Source of the DNA: Osedax fenrisi
Lineage: Eukaryota; Annelida; Polychaeta; Sabellida; Siboglinidae
Length of the DNA stretch: 64,000 bases
NCBI GenBank assembly: GCA_964019155.1
Contig: OZ025240.1
Span: 36,702,473-36,766,472, forward strand
Direction of reading: 5' to 3'
Shown here: piece by piece, positions 47,440-60,002 of the stretch
How the letters are laid out: the number at the start of each line of letters is the position of its first letter
Numbering within the stretch: position 1 is the first letter of the stretch
Notes under the pieces: generated by a model
The model's database searches: none
Seen by the model: the letters and a program-made list of their open reading frames with translations, nothing else
What the model was told of the DNA's origin: nothing
Program-made: the position numbers and the translations under genes

Positions 47440-48080
47440 ATACATTTACATGTACACCGCACACTTCTATACTGGTATCGGGCATATAGCCAGGTGTCCT
47501 AGATAATCCTGCCGTGCGAAAACGGCCGTACTACTTACGCATACACTCCGAAGAGTGCACACACACACGCGCACACGCGCCCGGTGATAATAAGGACATC
47601 TCTTAACCGCGGACGCGATGCACGAGCTGAGCCGCAATTAATTAATGACATAATAGCACGGTTCTCGATTACGCAACGGCGGGTAACTCGACCCCCGATA
47701 TTATAACATATTCTGTTATTAATTAATTAGGCGGCGGTGCGGCGGTCACATCTCCTCTGTCCACCTAGCGGTAACCCAGCCTCCGCGCACGAGCACGTGA
47801 TGCGGGCTACCTTCGCTAATCAATTACGTAATGGTGGCGGTGGTCATCTGGTCAGAGAGCTTCGGCGCATCAGGTGGTGGTCAAGCCTCGCTGAGTGCCG
47901 CGCGGACCACTACTGACCTCTACTATGACCACCACCACCATCACCACCACCATAACCATTGCTAATTGCACTAATGAGCCACACTACATATTGTGAACGT
48001 ACATTAGTACTATATGTATTAGTACATTAGTCAGATACCGCGGTCCTAATTGCGTTGCCATACGTACGGCTCGAGGCTTC
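47440..48080. promoter_or_regulatory. CpG-rich island, candidate regulatory DNA
   Basis: The largest CpG-rich block outside the gene (about 640 bp). It has repeated homeodomain-type cores (caattaattaatgac, taattaattaggcggcgg, cgctaatcaattacg, gctaattgcactaatg), cacgtgatg, and a ccaccaccaccatcaccacc run at 47931-47953. No exon was recognised on either strand. A possible enhancer cluster for the nearby homeobox gene or an outside gene. Confidence 0.4.
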
Positions 48081-49117
<1,037 letters not shown>

Positions 49118-49740
49118 TATGGAGTACCCCAAGGATCAGTTCTTTGGCCTATTTTTTATATTATTTATTAATGATATGCCAACTATTTTAAAAGATGCAG
49201 TCAATAGTAATCTAAAATTATATACAGATGATACATCACTTACAATATATGCAGACAATAATGAATTATTAACTAAATACCTACAATTTTATATTGATAA
49301 ATTTGTATATTGGTTAAATATTAATAAACTGAAACTGAATATTGAAAAAACAAAAAGGTTACCTTTTATGAATGCTAGACTATTAAAAGATATATTTATT
49401 GGAAAATCTAAAATTGAAATTGTAGGTAGCTACAAATGTCTATTATTAATTATAGATCAACATTTAACTTTTAAAGAATATATAGATTACTTAACAAACA
49501 AATTATCAACTATAATATAAATTATGAAAAAAGTTTAATTTTTAAGTACTGAAAATATGACTTTTTTAATCTAATATTACGTATGGCATAACTAAATATT
49601 ACAAAAGTGATTTTAATGAATATTTTACATTAAATAAACGTAATGATAGATTCATTTTACCATTAATGAAAACTACAAAATACCAAAATACAGTATTATT
49701 TAAAAGTATAAATTATTATAATGATATAATATTTGGTAAT
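49118..49740 (+). pseudogene. LINE reverse transcriptase fragment, frameshifted
   Basis: ggagtaccccaaggatcagt reads GVPQGSV in one frame. After a one-base shift the frame continues FILFINDMP and LKLYTDDTSLTIYADN, where YTDD stands in place of the canonical YADD/FADD catalytic box of non-LTR reverse transcriptases. NINKLKLNIEKTK follows. About 90 nt past the stop at 49520, decayed text (NKRNDRFILPLMKTTKYQN) matches the LINE C-terminal pattern. The Ala-to-Thr change in the catalytic box, the frameshift and truncation at the (TA)n junction show a dead copy. Confidence 0.75.
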
Positions 49741-50500
49741 ATTCTTTAACAAAATAAAATAAAAAAAATAAATCAATTGACAACATTATTTTTAAATTTT
49801 TTTCATTAATCAATATAAAATATAATACTGATATAAATTTTTGCAGTAATATGTTTAATAATATTGCAAATATATTATTTTCTCTAATATTATATTGTAA
49901 ATTAAACAAATATTTTGTATTATAAAACTTTATTAAAAAATCAATATTAAATAGTTATTTCATCATATACATTTTACATTTTTTACATATTTTACATTTT
50001 TTACATTTTTACATTTTTATATATTTTACATTATATAACTACACAAAAATAAAAAAAAACAGTATTACGAATTAAAAGTATTGAAATCATAACAAAAATT
50101 ATTAAGTGTTTAAAAATTAAAAAAAATACTATTTATCAAAATTATTTTATTTTTATTTTACAAATTTTACGTTTTATATATTTAACTTCACATAACTATA
50201 AAAAAAAACTAAATAGTATTACAAATTAAAAGTATTAAAATAATAAAAACAGTATAATAATTAAAACAATTAAAAACAGTATTAATATAGTAAACTACAA
50301 ATATATATATATACATATTATTAAAATTGACATGAAAACTATGTGATACAAATATTTAGATTCTTTTATAAATATTATATTACAATTATGAAAAATGTAT
50401 TAATTATATTTTATACTTTGTTTGGATGCTAACATGGGAATCAAATATTTGTTTTAGTTTTGTTTTATTATTTGTTTTATATTTGTGTTTATTGTGTATG
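49741..50500. other. AT-rich spacer, probably LINE 3' remains
   Basis: ttttacattttttacatttt-type repeats at 49970-50030 and aattaaaagtatt(g/a)aaat(c/a)ataa repeats at 50070-50240. No coding potential. Confidence 0.4.
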
Positions 50501-50660
50501 GTAATATAAATTTGTATGTAATTTTATTGTATTTTATCCGAATGAAGAGGATGACATTACACTACTGTTAGGAGATATCGAATTAAAAAAGCACTGGATC
50601 ACTTTCTCTGATTCTCCTTAGACATTGTCTATAAACGTAATTCATTCATTTATTCATATA
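50500..50660 (+). mobile_element. LINE 3' end with ATTC-type tail
   Basis: gtatggtaatataaatttgt, ttttattgtattttatccga, a mixed patch (gaagaggatgacattacact), ttagacattgtctataaacg, then ttcattcatttattcat as a tail. The arrangement is typical of a CR1/L2-like LINE 3' end, likely that of the RT fragment upstream. Confidence 0.45.
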
Positions 50661-50701
50661 TATGGCTATATGTAATATATATATATATATATAGTTTATA
50701 A

Positions 50702-50735
<34 letters not shown>

Positions 50736-50775
50736 TTATAAACTATATATATATATTATATATAGCCATATATGG
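50657..50775. repeat. Imperfect palindrome of about 119 bp
   Basis: atatatggctatatgtaata ... atagtttataagtgtatata is mirrored by tatatacacttataaactat ... atatagccatatat; the centre is (TA)n. Confidence 0.75.
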
Positions 50776-50850
50776 CTCAGTGGAACAGTCAAGACATTTC
50801 TATATATTTAAACCTAGTAAGCGAGATGTCCTGAGAAAATATTGCCAAAT
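50766..50850 (+). mobile_element. Degenerate tRNA-SINE head (family A)
   Basis: atggctcagtgg followed 40 bp later by gtaagcgagatgtcctga parallels atggctcagtggg and ataagccagaggtcccgg in the family A copy at 55897. The B box is decayed. Confidence 0.4.
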
Positions 50851-51080
50851 CATTGTATATAAACCTCCACATATCAAGGTATAATCAATGAGATAAAGTA
50901 TTATTGCTACGCTAACGGCAATTGATCTATTACTTTTCTATGGAAAAACAAATTCTATAAATATATAATAAATAACATTAATAAAAAATACAAAAATCAA
51001 TATATAAGTAAACAACATTTATACGTTTAATATTATTACATAATACAAAACAAAAACTAATTAAACATATATAAAATAAA
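50851..51080. other. AT-rich spacer
   Basis: No gene or recognised repeat. Confidence 0.4.
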
Positions 51081-52150
51081 CTAGTCTGCTATATATATAT
51101 ACCAAGATACTTCTACCATTTACACTTCTAATTTAAAAAATGTAATATATAATATTTTAAATTATATATTGAAATCACTACGTTTTAGATACGTTCTGTC
51201 CTTCACTCTAAGATAGCATCCCCATTTCATTAGTCACATCTCCTATTAACTGTCGAACTAGACTTGTCATTGTGATCAAATGTTCATGAATTTCTATAAT
51301 ACGCTACAAAACCCATAAAATATCTTAATTCAGTTACCGTATATGGCCTTGGCTATTTCCTAGCTTCCTCTATATGTCCTTTATATGTAACTATAACTAT
51401 AGGTATACCCCATCACAAGAAACTATATAACCTAAAAACACTACTGAGCTACAAAAGAAATTTCATTTCTCCGCATTTAAATAAAGCCCCACTGCTCATC
51501 AAAACCTTCCTAGATAATACGTCATGTTCATATGGATTATTATAATATATTACCATATCAGCTAGATATCAAACTACACTTCGCAAATTAAACTCTCTAA
51601 ATACATTACTTATAATTCTTTGAAAAGTTTCAGGTGCATTTACCGAAAGGCATTATACTATACTCATATAATCCTAGATGTGATATAAAGCAGTAGTATC
51701 TCTATCCTCTTTTACTACCTGCACTGACTATAAGCTGCAGCTTTTAAATATGTAAACAATGTTGGCCCATTTAATGCATCTAATGTATCATCTATTCTAG
51801 GTAACGGATACTTATCCTGAACTATTTTCTCATTTAACTTACTATAATCCATACACGTCAAAATTGCTCCCGATATTGTTTACTATAAATCTAAGACTAT
51901 GATATATTCTCACTGACTCTATTCAATACAAGGTTTATATCATATATGCATATAACCATGGTTATAACCAGTTATTTTTGTATCTTCTACAATTTTATTA
52001 TTAACCTCTATTATCGTAAATCAATTGTTTACTATAATATCTTTACTACCTTTCGTACTTATCACTCCAGACATGCATCTCAAACCATATAGCATAATAA
52101 TACCTAGAATGATTAAATAATCTAATTACGATATTATAACACCCTTTTCT
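51081..52150 (-). pseudogene. Gypsy-type LTR retrotransposon reverse transcriptase relic
   Basis: On the minus strand, 51855-51730 reads DYSKLNEKIVQDKYPLPRID and then DTLDALNG, the fingers/palm start of Ty3/Gypsy reverse transcriptases. Further along, NAPETFQRIINNVFRELN and then a decayed YLADM box (51625-51545) are recognisable, followed by FLGYIVSCDGV at about 51420-51390. Stops and frameshifts interrupt it throughout. Neither intact integrase nor LTRs were found. Purine-rich plus-strand stretches at 52.3-52.8, 54.8-55.5 and 56.2-56.9 kb may be its remaining 5' part, split by later insertions. Confidence 0.7.
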
Positions 52151-52826
52151 CTATATTTACGCCATTTAATACAATATATATATATGTATATATATAATTC
52201 TATAAAACCATATACTTAAAATTAAACTTTAAAATAGTCACCATTTTTATAAATAATTTATAATTTTATTATTTTTAACCACGGAGAAGGTTTCCCCATT
52301 TTTATATAAACTATTTTAAAAATAAACTAAATAGAATTCAATTTATGATAAATGAGGAGGGGGTAATTAGAATATCGAAAAGGATGAATAACGTTGCGTC
52401 TTATAATTATTTCTGTAATATAGTTAGTGATGAATGAATATTGTGATTTGGTGTGTATAATTAAGAGAAATCAGAGTTTATAACTTGTAGAAAAGGGCTA
52501 TCGCAAATGTGAACAATTGTAGATGGGCTATTGTAGAAGATTGATCGACATTATGTAAGAGTAACGTGGTTCTTATTGACAATCTAAAGATGGTGATATG
52601 GTATGATTAACTAGTATTGGTCAGGAGAAGAGTTTATTCGATGCGAAAAATGACTATAATTCTTTAAAGCATTAATTTAATACTAATACTAGTTAGGTTA
52701 CTGATTATAATAGTGATTATTTACTATAGTTACTATTTACTATAGTGACTTTCTAATTTGTGTTATTCTATATTGATCGACATTATCATATTTTTATATG
52801 TAAGTATACCTACTTAATAACATATA
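52151..52826. other. Intergenic stretch, possibly upstream part of the Gypsy relic
   Basis: The plus strand is G/A-rich (ggagggggtaattagaatatc ... gaaaagggctatcgc). No recognisable protein. Assignment to the Gypsy relic is inference from composition and position. Confidence 0.3.
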
Positions 52827-53652
52827 GGGGAAAGTAACATAATACGGATACTTTAACTATACATGGACTTACAATTGAATGACTGATTATTTGTATTCAA
52901 AAATTACAATATAATAATATTATATAATTATAAATATTATTGTAATTGTAAGATTTTATTTAATATTTTAATTCCATAGATAACGGGGGTGTCCGTATTC
53001 GGTACTTGTGTCCGAATACGGACATCCTGTGTTATAATATGGACACCTTATATACCACTAGATTAACTATATATTATTGATGAATCAATAGGACAAATTA
53101 TAATTACATTATGTATAATTAATTTTATGAATAATTTATTCTAATTTAATTAGTTAATAATTTATTTATTTGTATTATTTTTTTAATTAATAATACAATT
53201 GTAGTATCTAAATAATACACATTTTAGATTTAGCTTTATTATTGATATTAAAATTATAACGCACGCAATTTTTATGAAAATCAGAATAGTTCATACGCTA
53301 TGCGCTGATTGGTTATAGGGTGTCCGTATTAAGACATATATAGTGTCAGTATTAGGGACTTATATGACTTCTAGATATATACTTATAAATTAATTAATAT
53401 TTTAGTGTTATATTTTATATCGATACATTTGTATATTCTTGAGAAGGTTTTAAGTTGATTTACGTTTTTTTCATAAATTTAAAAACGTAATAAAAAAATC
53501 AGTTTATATATCATCAATATTTTGAATAATAAAAAAATAAAAAATACTTTTTTAGACTATTTTGATAATTATGAATATTTTATTCATTAAACATTTTTTG
53601 TAGGATTTATAGTTTCTGAGATACCGTGATTGTCCGTATTCGGTTACTTTCC
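52827..53652 (+). mobile_element. TA-target MITE family M1, copy A
   Basis: The ends are ggggaaagtaacataatacg at 52827 and cgtattcggttactttcc at 53652, with TA on both sides (52825-52826, 53653-53654). The terminal core gtccgtattcgg/ccgaatacggac reappears inside at 52980-53045 as a hairpin-like pair and at about 53320-53345. No ORF. Confidence 0.82.
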
Positions 53653-53923
53653 TAGGTTGTTGTCAAATATAATTACTAGGCATTTAGAGTAGAAAAAGTA
53701 ACTATGTATATTGTCTAACGAATAAATATATGTAGATATATTTATGAAAGTGGTCTTCTAAAAATTGTCCATATTGTATTAAATCTGAGTTATAGGTTGA
53801 AAGAGAAATGAAAGAGAAGAAGGACATAAATCTTAATTTCATTCGCGTATATATAAGAGTGGATATAAGAATTTTGTTTAATTATATTGGAAATAGGGCG
53901 AATGTAAATTGAAAATTGTTATA
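53653..53923. other. Spacer between two M1 copies
   Basis: About 270 bp of A/G-rich plus strand (aaagagaaatgaaagagaag), unrelated to M1; probably the older host of both insertions. Confidence 0.4.
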
Positions 53924-54763
53924 GGCCTAGTAACTATCTTTGATATCAATCCTACAAAAAAAAATGTAATGAATACAATATTCATAATTATATAAATAGT
54001 CTAAAAAAGTATTTTTTATTTTTTAATTATTCAAAATATTGCTGATATATCCAATAAACTGATTTTTGTATTACGTTTTTAAATTTATGATAACAAATTT
54101 CAACTAAAAACCTTCTCAAGAATATACAAATGTATTGATATAAAATATAACATTAAATTATTAAAAAATAAAGCATTCTAAAAATGATATATATAATGTA
54201 TATATTTTTTATAAAATATTCATTAAGTTATGAACATATATCTAAAGCTCATATATGTCCCTAATACGGAAACTCTATAACCATTCAGCGCGCAGCTTAT
54301 GAACTATTCTGATTTTCATAAAACGCATACGTTATAATATTAATACCACCAATAAAGCTAAATCTAAAATTTGTATTATTTAGATACTTAAATTGTATTA
54401 ATAATTAAAAAATAATAAAAATAAATAAATAATTAATTAATTAAATTAGAATAAAGTATTCATAACATTAATTATAAATAATGTAATTGTGATTTGTCTG
54501 ATTGATTCATCAATAATATATAGTTTAGCTAGTGGTATATAGGGTGTCCGTATTATAACACAGGGTGTCCGTATTCGGATATTGGTACCGAATACGGACA
54601 CCCCCGTTATTTATGGAATTAAAAGATTAAATAAAATTTTAAAATCACAATAATATCTATAATCATATAATATTAATATAGTATAATTTTCGAATAAAAA
54701 TAATGAGTCATAACATTTTAAGACCATTTATTGTTAAAGTGTCCGAATTAGGTTACTTTACCC
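53924..54763 (-). mobile_element. TA-target MITE family M1, copy B (inverted)
   Basis: The sequence is an inverted, diverged version of copy A: for example ccttctcaagaatatacaaa at 54111 mirrors tttgtatattcttgagaagg at 53429, and the hairpin-like gtccgtattcggatattggt, accgaatacggacac pair recurs at 54567-54603. The right end reads gtccgaattaggttacttta, ccc with TA at 54764-54765. The left terminus is decayed. Confidence 0.75.
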
Positions 54764-55523
54764 TATATTTTATAATTAATGACTTATATCAGGATTAGTA
54801 AAATATCAAAATCAAGCATCGATTGGATGTAAAATAATGGAGGCAGTGATGAAGGAGGATAAAAAGGGATGTAATGCATCACCATGGTGATCAATATAGT
54901 GGTCATATTATTTTTAAATACAGCACAAATATTACCAAACTCAGTTCATGGGATATATTTGAATAAATATGGATGATTTTATAACAGGTGGTGAGATAAG
55001 TTTATTATCAATTTAAAATAAGTTATGATGATCAGAAGAAAAGGCAAGGATTTGTTTTTAATGAGAGTAAAGTATGAATGCAAAATAGCGTATTTATATG
55101 ATTAATATGCCTAGGAGAACCCGGATTTATAATCATTTGAGGACTTTTTGAGAAATGTATTCTCTAATCTACGAACGTTAGTTGATCAGGAATGGAGATG
55201 ATAACTAGGATAATAAAACAACTATATTTTAGTAAAAGATTTTAGATAAACATATTTGAATTTATATATGTAGTAGTTTTATTATTAGTTTAGAGAAACG
55301 AGGAAATGGTATTTTAGTTCGATAGATTGATATTAATCAATTTTAATAATATTATAAAGATTGTTTGACAAACAATTAATCATAATACCATGAGTGTTAC
55401 CACTGATATGTATTATGAATATGATATACTGATTGATGTATAGATATAGAGTATACATATATACGTATACTGTTGAAGTTATAATGAAGTATAAGTTTTA
55501 AAATACGCTAACAATGTACTAAA
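54764..55523. other. Intergenic stretch, possibly old retroelement
   Basis: G/A-rich plus strand (gtgatgaaggaggataaaaa ggg). No recognised protein on either strand. Confidence 0.3.
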
Positions 55524-55768
55524 GGGGTATCCAACTACAGGTATTTCTGGAAGCTTGTCGGAAATAAAGTAAATTTAAACGGTTTTCTATCAAGTTAACT
55601 ACAATTGTACTAGGTTACACGTTGTAATGTACACCCCTTACTTTCCGGCAAATAGCCTGAAATATAGTAACTTTAAAAGGGGTAAACCATTATAACTTGA
55701 TATAAAATAATTTTAAAGATACAATATTGTCGGTAAGTTACCGGAAATACTTGTAGTGGGATAACCCC
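55524..55768. mobile_element. MITE with GGGGTTATCC ends, TTAA-like flanks
   Basis: The left end ggggtatccaactacaggta, tttctgg mirrors the right end ccggaaatacttgtagtggg, ataacccc. The right flank is ttaa, the left flank ctaa. Inner segments (tacaccccttactttccgg, ttaaaaggggtaaacc) echo the ends. A TTAA target would point to piggyBac, but only one flank is intact. Confidence 0.65.
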
Positions 55769-55852
55769 TTAAGAATTGTCGTAGAGTTAAAATTGTAGTT
55801 TAGATAGCCAAGAACTATGGATTAAATAGTAGGAAAAAAGATAGATCAATTA

Positions 55853-55858
<6 letters not shown>

Positions 55859-55888
<30 letters not shown>
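55859..55888. repeat. (TA)n microsatellite
   Basis: Alternating TA immediately upstream of the SINE. Confidence 0.9.
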
Positions 55889-55891
<3 letters not shown>

Positions 55892-55896
55892 GGTCT

Positions 55897-56190
55897 GGGG
55901 TCGATGGCTCAGTGGGATAACCAAAAGCTAATAATTACTTATAAGCCAGAGGTCCCGGGTTCGACTCCAGATAGTTCTTGTTTTTCTCTTGTGTTTATCA
56001 AGAATTTAATAAACGATAAATCAAAACACAAGAAAACAAATGTTAATATTTTTTTTGTATTGTCCGGGGCTCCTCAAGTTATTTATAACATGTACAAGTC
56101 GATGACTTCTTGAGGGGTCCATTTGTATCCGCTATTATTATATGTGTGATTCAATAAATGAATATTATTATTATTATTATTATTATTATA
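55897..56190 (+). mobile_element. tRNA-derived SINE, family A, copy 2 (best preserved)
   Basis: The head ggggtcgatggctcagtggg, ataacc carries a good Pol III A box (tggctcagtggg). Ccagaggtcccgggttcgac, tcc carries a near-consensus B box (ggttcgactcc). Body: tcttgtttttctcttgtgtt ... aaacacaagaaaac, then tgtccggggctcctcaagtt ... gacttcttgaggggtccatt, tgtatccg, ending in an (ATT)n tail at 56161-56189. The 69-codon ORF at 55904 is only a translation of the SINE. Ends in the same order as the copies at 42310 and 58846. Confidence 0.88.
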
Positions 56191-57052
56191 TAAGCATGTA
56201 ATTTATCAAATAATTTACCATTGTAAGGCTTAGACTGTAAGAGAAAGAGTAATACTTTATAACTTTAAGGAGATCGATAACCAGTACCTATATATTAATG
56301 TAGAATAATATAAAAAGATGTTTGAAGATATAAATTAGATAATACACATGTTATATCACCATCCCATCATAATGGCCGGGTAAAGGTATACAGGGTATTC
56401 AAAGTCATTACTGAGGGAAACGTGTCAGCATCTATTGTGGAGATCCAATTAATGCAATTAAAATATATTTTTTAATTTATGATAAGGAAAAAGGAGTTAA
56501 TCTAAATGAATGAATATTTATAATAGTAATGTGGTGAAGTTAAAGAGGGTTTGTTAGGATGTGTTCAATAGATGCGTATTATTAATAATTATAATAATAA
56601 TAGGGCTAGAATTAGTTGGGATGAGATTAGTGGTGGATTTCATTGTATTTATAGTCGGTTAGAATGATGGGAATCATAATATTATTTTCATCTATGAGTA
56701 CAATGAGATAATATGTCAGAGGTAAGGCAAGATTTTACGTAGATAGATATAATGATAACGCGTATTTGAATAATAATATTATCGCTAGTAATACTAATAA
56801 ATCACATGATTAACTTGAATAATATTGTACAGTCTACAGAGTATAGTTGTTTTATTAATATTTTCGAATTATACCATTAAGTCATAATTAGAAAATATGT
56901 AATATATGCTTATGTAACATGTGATATAGCAGCGGTGGGTACACCATATGCAATTGTGTGCGATTCACAATACCTATATACCGATAATTATATATTATAA
57001 CTATATATATATATATTTATATACATATATGAAGGATAAATAATTAAGGATA
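56191..57052. other. Intergenic stretch, possibly old retroelement
   Basis: G/A-rich plus strand again at 56230-56760. No recognised protein. Might continue the Gypsy relic; inference only. Confidence 0.3.
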
Positions 57053-57108
57053 TATATCAAAGATTTTCCGATGAATTCTTTGCTTCGCAAAATATTTTGA
57101 TATATAAT
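57053..57108. repeat. Short foldback, tatatcaaagattttcc family
   Basis: atatatcaaagattttccga is mirrored by ttcgcaaaatattttgatat. Related to the ends of the element at 60518-60989. Confidence 0.5.
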
Positions 57109-57799
57109 GTCATCTTAATCTACTTATATTTATATGTATATGTTTGTATTTTTTTTTTATTAAATTAACAAACTAAATAATGTATATTGTAAAGGTATAT
57201 TGTATACAATACCTATTGTCAATGCATTGTATATACCGTGTCGATACTATTTGTAATACATAATATATATATATATATATATTTAAATAATAATAATAAT
57301 AATCAGTTATACATACCGAATATAAATATTTATAATTATATAAATAATTAATAATGTACTGTTAAATAATGTATTATTACATTACAATAATTTCATATAC
57401 AATAATTAGTTAAATGAATCATGCGAATGGCGAATAATCTGTAACATAGCAACCAGTAATAGCGTATCTTTACCAATGTACGATAATCATATTCACCTTG
57501 AATTGAGGGTGATTATATTAATTGAATACCGTGAATGAAGTCTCCATTCAATAATCGCACTTTATAATGGGGTGATTACATAATAGTTATATTTTATAAT
57601 AATCGTATTACGTGATAGTTGTTATACATAATAAATACTATAATATTTAATGCATTTATAGGGCATTATATAATGTTATATTCCTTACTAATTATAGGTA
57701 TTATATAATATAGTTTATTGAATTATTTAATTATTATGATGCCTTTTGTTACTTATATATCAAATCTATAGATTCTATAGAATAGTTCGAATGATTAAA

Positions 57800-57842
<43 letters not shown>

Positions 57843-58228
57843 TGAAAATGATGAAATATGATTGATTAGGCATCGCTATAAAGTTATTATACTCCTCGAA
57901 AGTATATGTAAAATAAATAATAATAATAAATCACAACAACAACAAAAAACGAAAAAAACTAAGGGAACAATGTGGAAGTAATTACAACGAAATATACAAG
58001 ATAATAATATAATGAAATTAGATAGAGGATATATATGACTTATGATTTACTGGGAGGTTGAATTGATCTTATAGGTGAGGGGGTGTAATGCACTCCAGAT
58101 AGATGTGATAATTTAGGAGTATGAGAGTTTCTGGAAATTAAGTGAGGATGCTGTGGGATAACAAGATATATACTGGAAGTTGAACATGTATCGTGAGTGG
58201 TAGAGTGAAATCAAGTGAGAGTAAGTCA

Positions 58229-58288
<60 letters not shown>

Positions 58289-58803
58289 TATAGTATAATT
58301 TGTATATTGACACACTTTCGTAGTTTTCATATAGTTCGATATTAAATAATGTTGACAATTTATTTAAAATATGTTATAAACACATTATTATAAAAAATAA
58401 TTAAAAGTATGTAAACGATGATAACAATTGCCTATAGTTATAGGTATACCCTTATAGACTATAGTCTAGGCAGTATTATAATACTTCCACGTATGATATA
58501 TTTGACACGCGATGTAAAAATGGAATATTCTCAGGGCCATACTAAAATATTGAGATCGTAAAAACAAAGTTATTTCCATCGTAACAAATTGTAATTAACT
58601 GCTATAAACGTAATAGCTTTATAAGGAAGTTTCGATATTATTAGTATTAAGTATATTATATCTTATATATATGTGTATCGTAATACCATTCTATAATTAT
58701 CAAATTCACATTTAAGATAATTAATGAACATATTCACATAATTAAATAATATATGTACATACAAATAAATATATACATATATATATAATATTTATTTATT
58801 GAA

Positions 58804-58845
<42 letters not shown>
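57109..58845. other. AT-rich stretch with (TA)n tracts
   Basis: (TA)n lies at 57260-57281, 57799-57838, 58226-58287 and 58808-58851. A G-rich plus-strand patch at 58050-58170 (ggtgagggggtgtaatgcac) is unassigned. Gtaacatagcaacc at 57440-57453 resembles an X-box half. No gene is seen. Confidence 0.5.
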
Positions 58846-58853
<8 letters not shown>

Positions 58854-59103
58854 AATACAATACAATATCATATACAAATGGACCCCTCGAGAAGTCATAG
58901 ACTTATATTTATACATGTCATAAGTATCTGTGAGAGGCCCCGGACAATACAATACAAATAGTAAAATTTGTTTTCTTGTGTTTTTATTAATCGTTTATTA
59001 AGTTCTTGATAAACACAAGAGAAAAACAAGAATTTCCTGGAGTCGAAACGGGGAACTCTGGCTTACTAGCTTTTGATTGTCACACTGAGCCATCGACCCC
59101 AGA

Positions 59104-59105
<2 letters not shown>
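58846..59105 (-). mobile_element. tRNA-derived SINE, family A, copy 3
   Basis: On the minus strand from 59105: tctggggtcgatggctcagt, a decayed B box (ccccgtttcgactcc), tcttgtttttctcttgtgtt, ccggggcctctcacagatac, and gaggggtccatttgtatatg. Same order as the copy at 55897. Confidence 0.85.
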
Positions 59106-59106
<1 letters not shown>

Positions 59107-59148
<42 letters not shown>

Positions 59149-59150
59149 AT
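59107..59150. repeat. (TA)n(TG)n microsatellite
   Basis: Alternating TA ending in gtgtgtgtat. Confidence 0.9.
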
Positions 59151-59720
59151 ATTTTAGCCACACATACTGCGTATGCGGAAGTTAACATAACAGTGCGAGC
59201 GATAGATGGTGAGAGATGGTAATTCATTAATTACAATATCACGTGATATTACGTAATTAATGAATTACGATCTCTCACAACAGCTATCGCTCGCACTGTT
59301 ATCCGATAATGGCACACTACCACTACCACCACTACCAGCACCAACACCACCAACACCACCAGAACCAGCAGCAGAACTCTATTAATAAGTCGCTACCAGC
59401 GCTCCGGCTAATAAGTCGATAACCGGCAGCCTAATGCAGGTGGCGCCATTGCAACCCGATACCCCGACCACCACGTGATGGCACTCTCTCTCTCTCTCTC
59501 GTTGTGTATACGTTGTAACCACCACTGTAGCGATGGTGATGCTAGTCGTTGCTTAGCAACCGTAATCAACACATTATAACTAGATAATATGCATTATAGT
59601 TATATAAGCAATACGGCCGATGATTGATTATTGAGTCACCTCGCGCGATTATGTAATACGTGTCACATAAGCGCGTAATTAACGGTCGTAATCAACGTAG
59701 AGTGGTTTATATAATATGTG
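59150..59720. promoter_or_regulatory. CpG-rich island with palindrome and X-box-like site
   Basis: Mixed-composition block holding a 116-bp palindrome (59187-59302), a caccaccagaaccagcagca run, ctctctctctctctctc at 59484-59500, and gttgcttagcaac at 59548-59560, a symmetric RFX X-box-like site. Cgttgcttagcaaccg and gcgcgtaattaacggtcg lie nearby. No exon recognised. Regulatory role inferred. Confidence 0.4.
59187..59302. repeat. 116-bp near-perfect palindrome centred on cacgtg
   Basis: The outer arms ataacagtgcgagcgatag and ctatcgctcgcactgttat match exactly. The inner arms gtaattcattaattac ... gtaattaatgaattac surround atatcacgtgatat. Small loop differences (atggt/aacag) are the only breaks seen. 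Confidence 0.92.
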
Positions 59721-60002
59721 TATCTAATGAAATAATTATAACAATATGCAACATTATAGTATACGTATTAATTAACGGAATTAATGGAATTAATACGTAC
59801 GTATATTAAGCTCCGCCTATTTCATTGGTGTTTATTTTTAACACAACTTTAACAATACATTTCCTGCAATATTCTCCTTAAAATAATATTAAATAGGAAC
59901 TACACCCAAGCGAAGGCTATTAGTGAAAAGACACGCGTTAGAGACAAAAGCGGAGTACCGTATGGCGAATGTAATTGTTGACTATTAATTTAAATTTGTT
60001 TA
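59721..60002. other. Spacer, no gene seen
   Basis: AT-rich with a small direct repeat attaacggaattaatggaat. Nothing recognised. Confidence 0.4.

Noticed and set aside
55897..55985. Possible functional tRNA gene
   Set aside because: The A and B boxes are present but the acceptor stem and anticodon loop do not pair properly, and the same text recurs with a SINE body and tail.
55904..56113. 69-codon ORF starting MAQWDNQ
   Set aside because: It is the body of a tRNA-derived SINE translated by chance.
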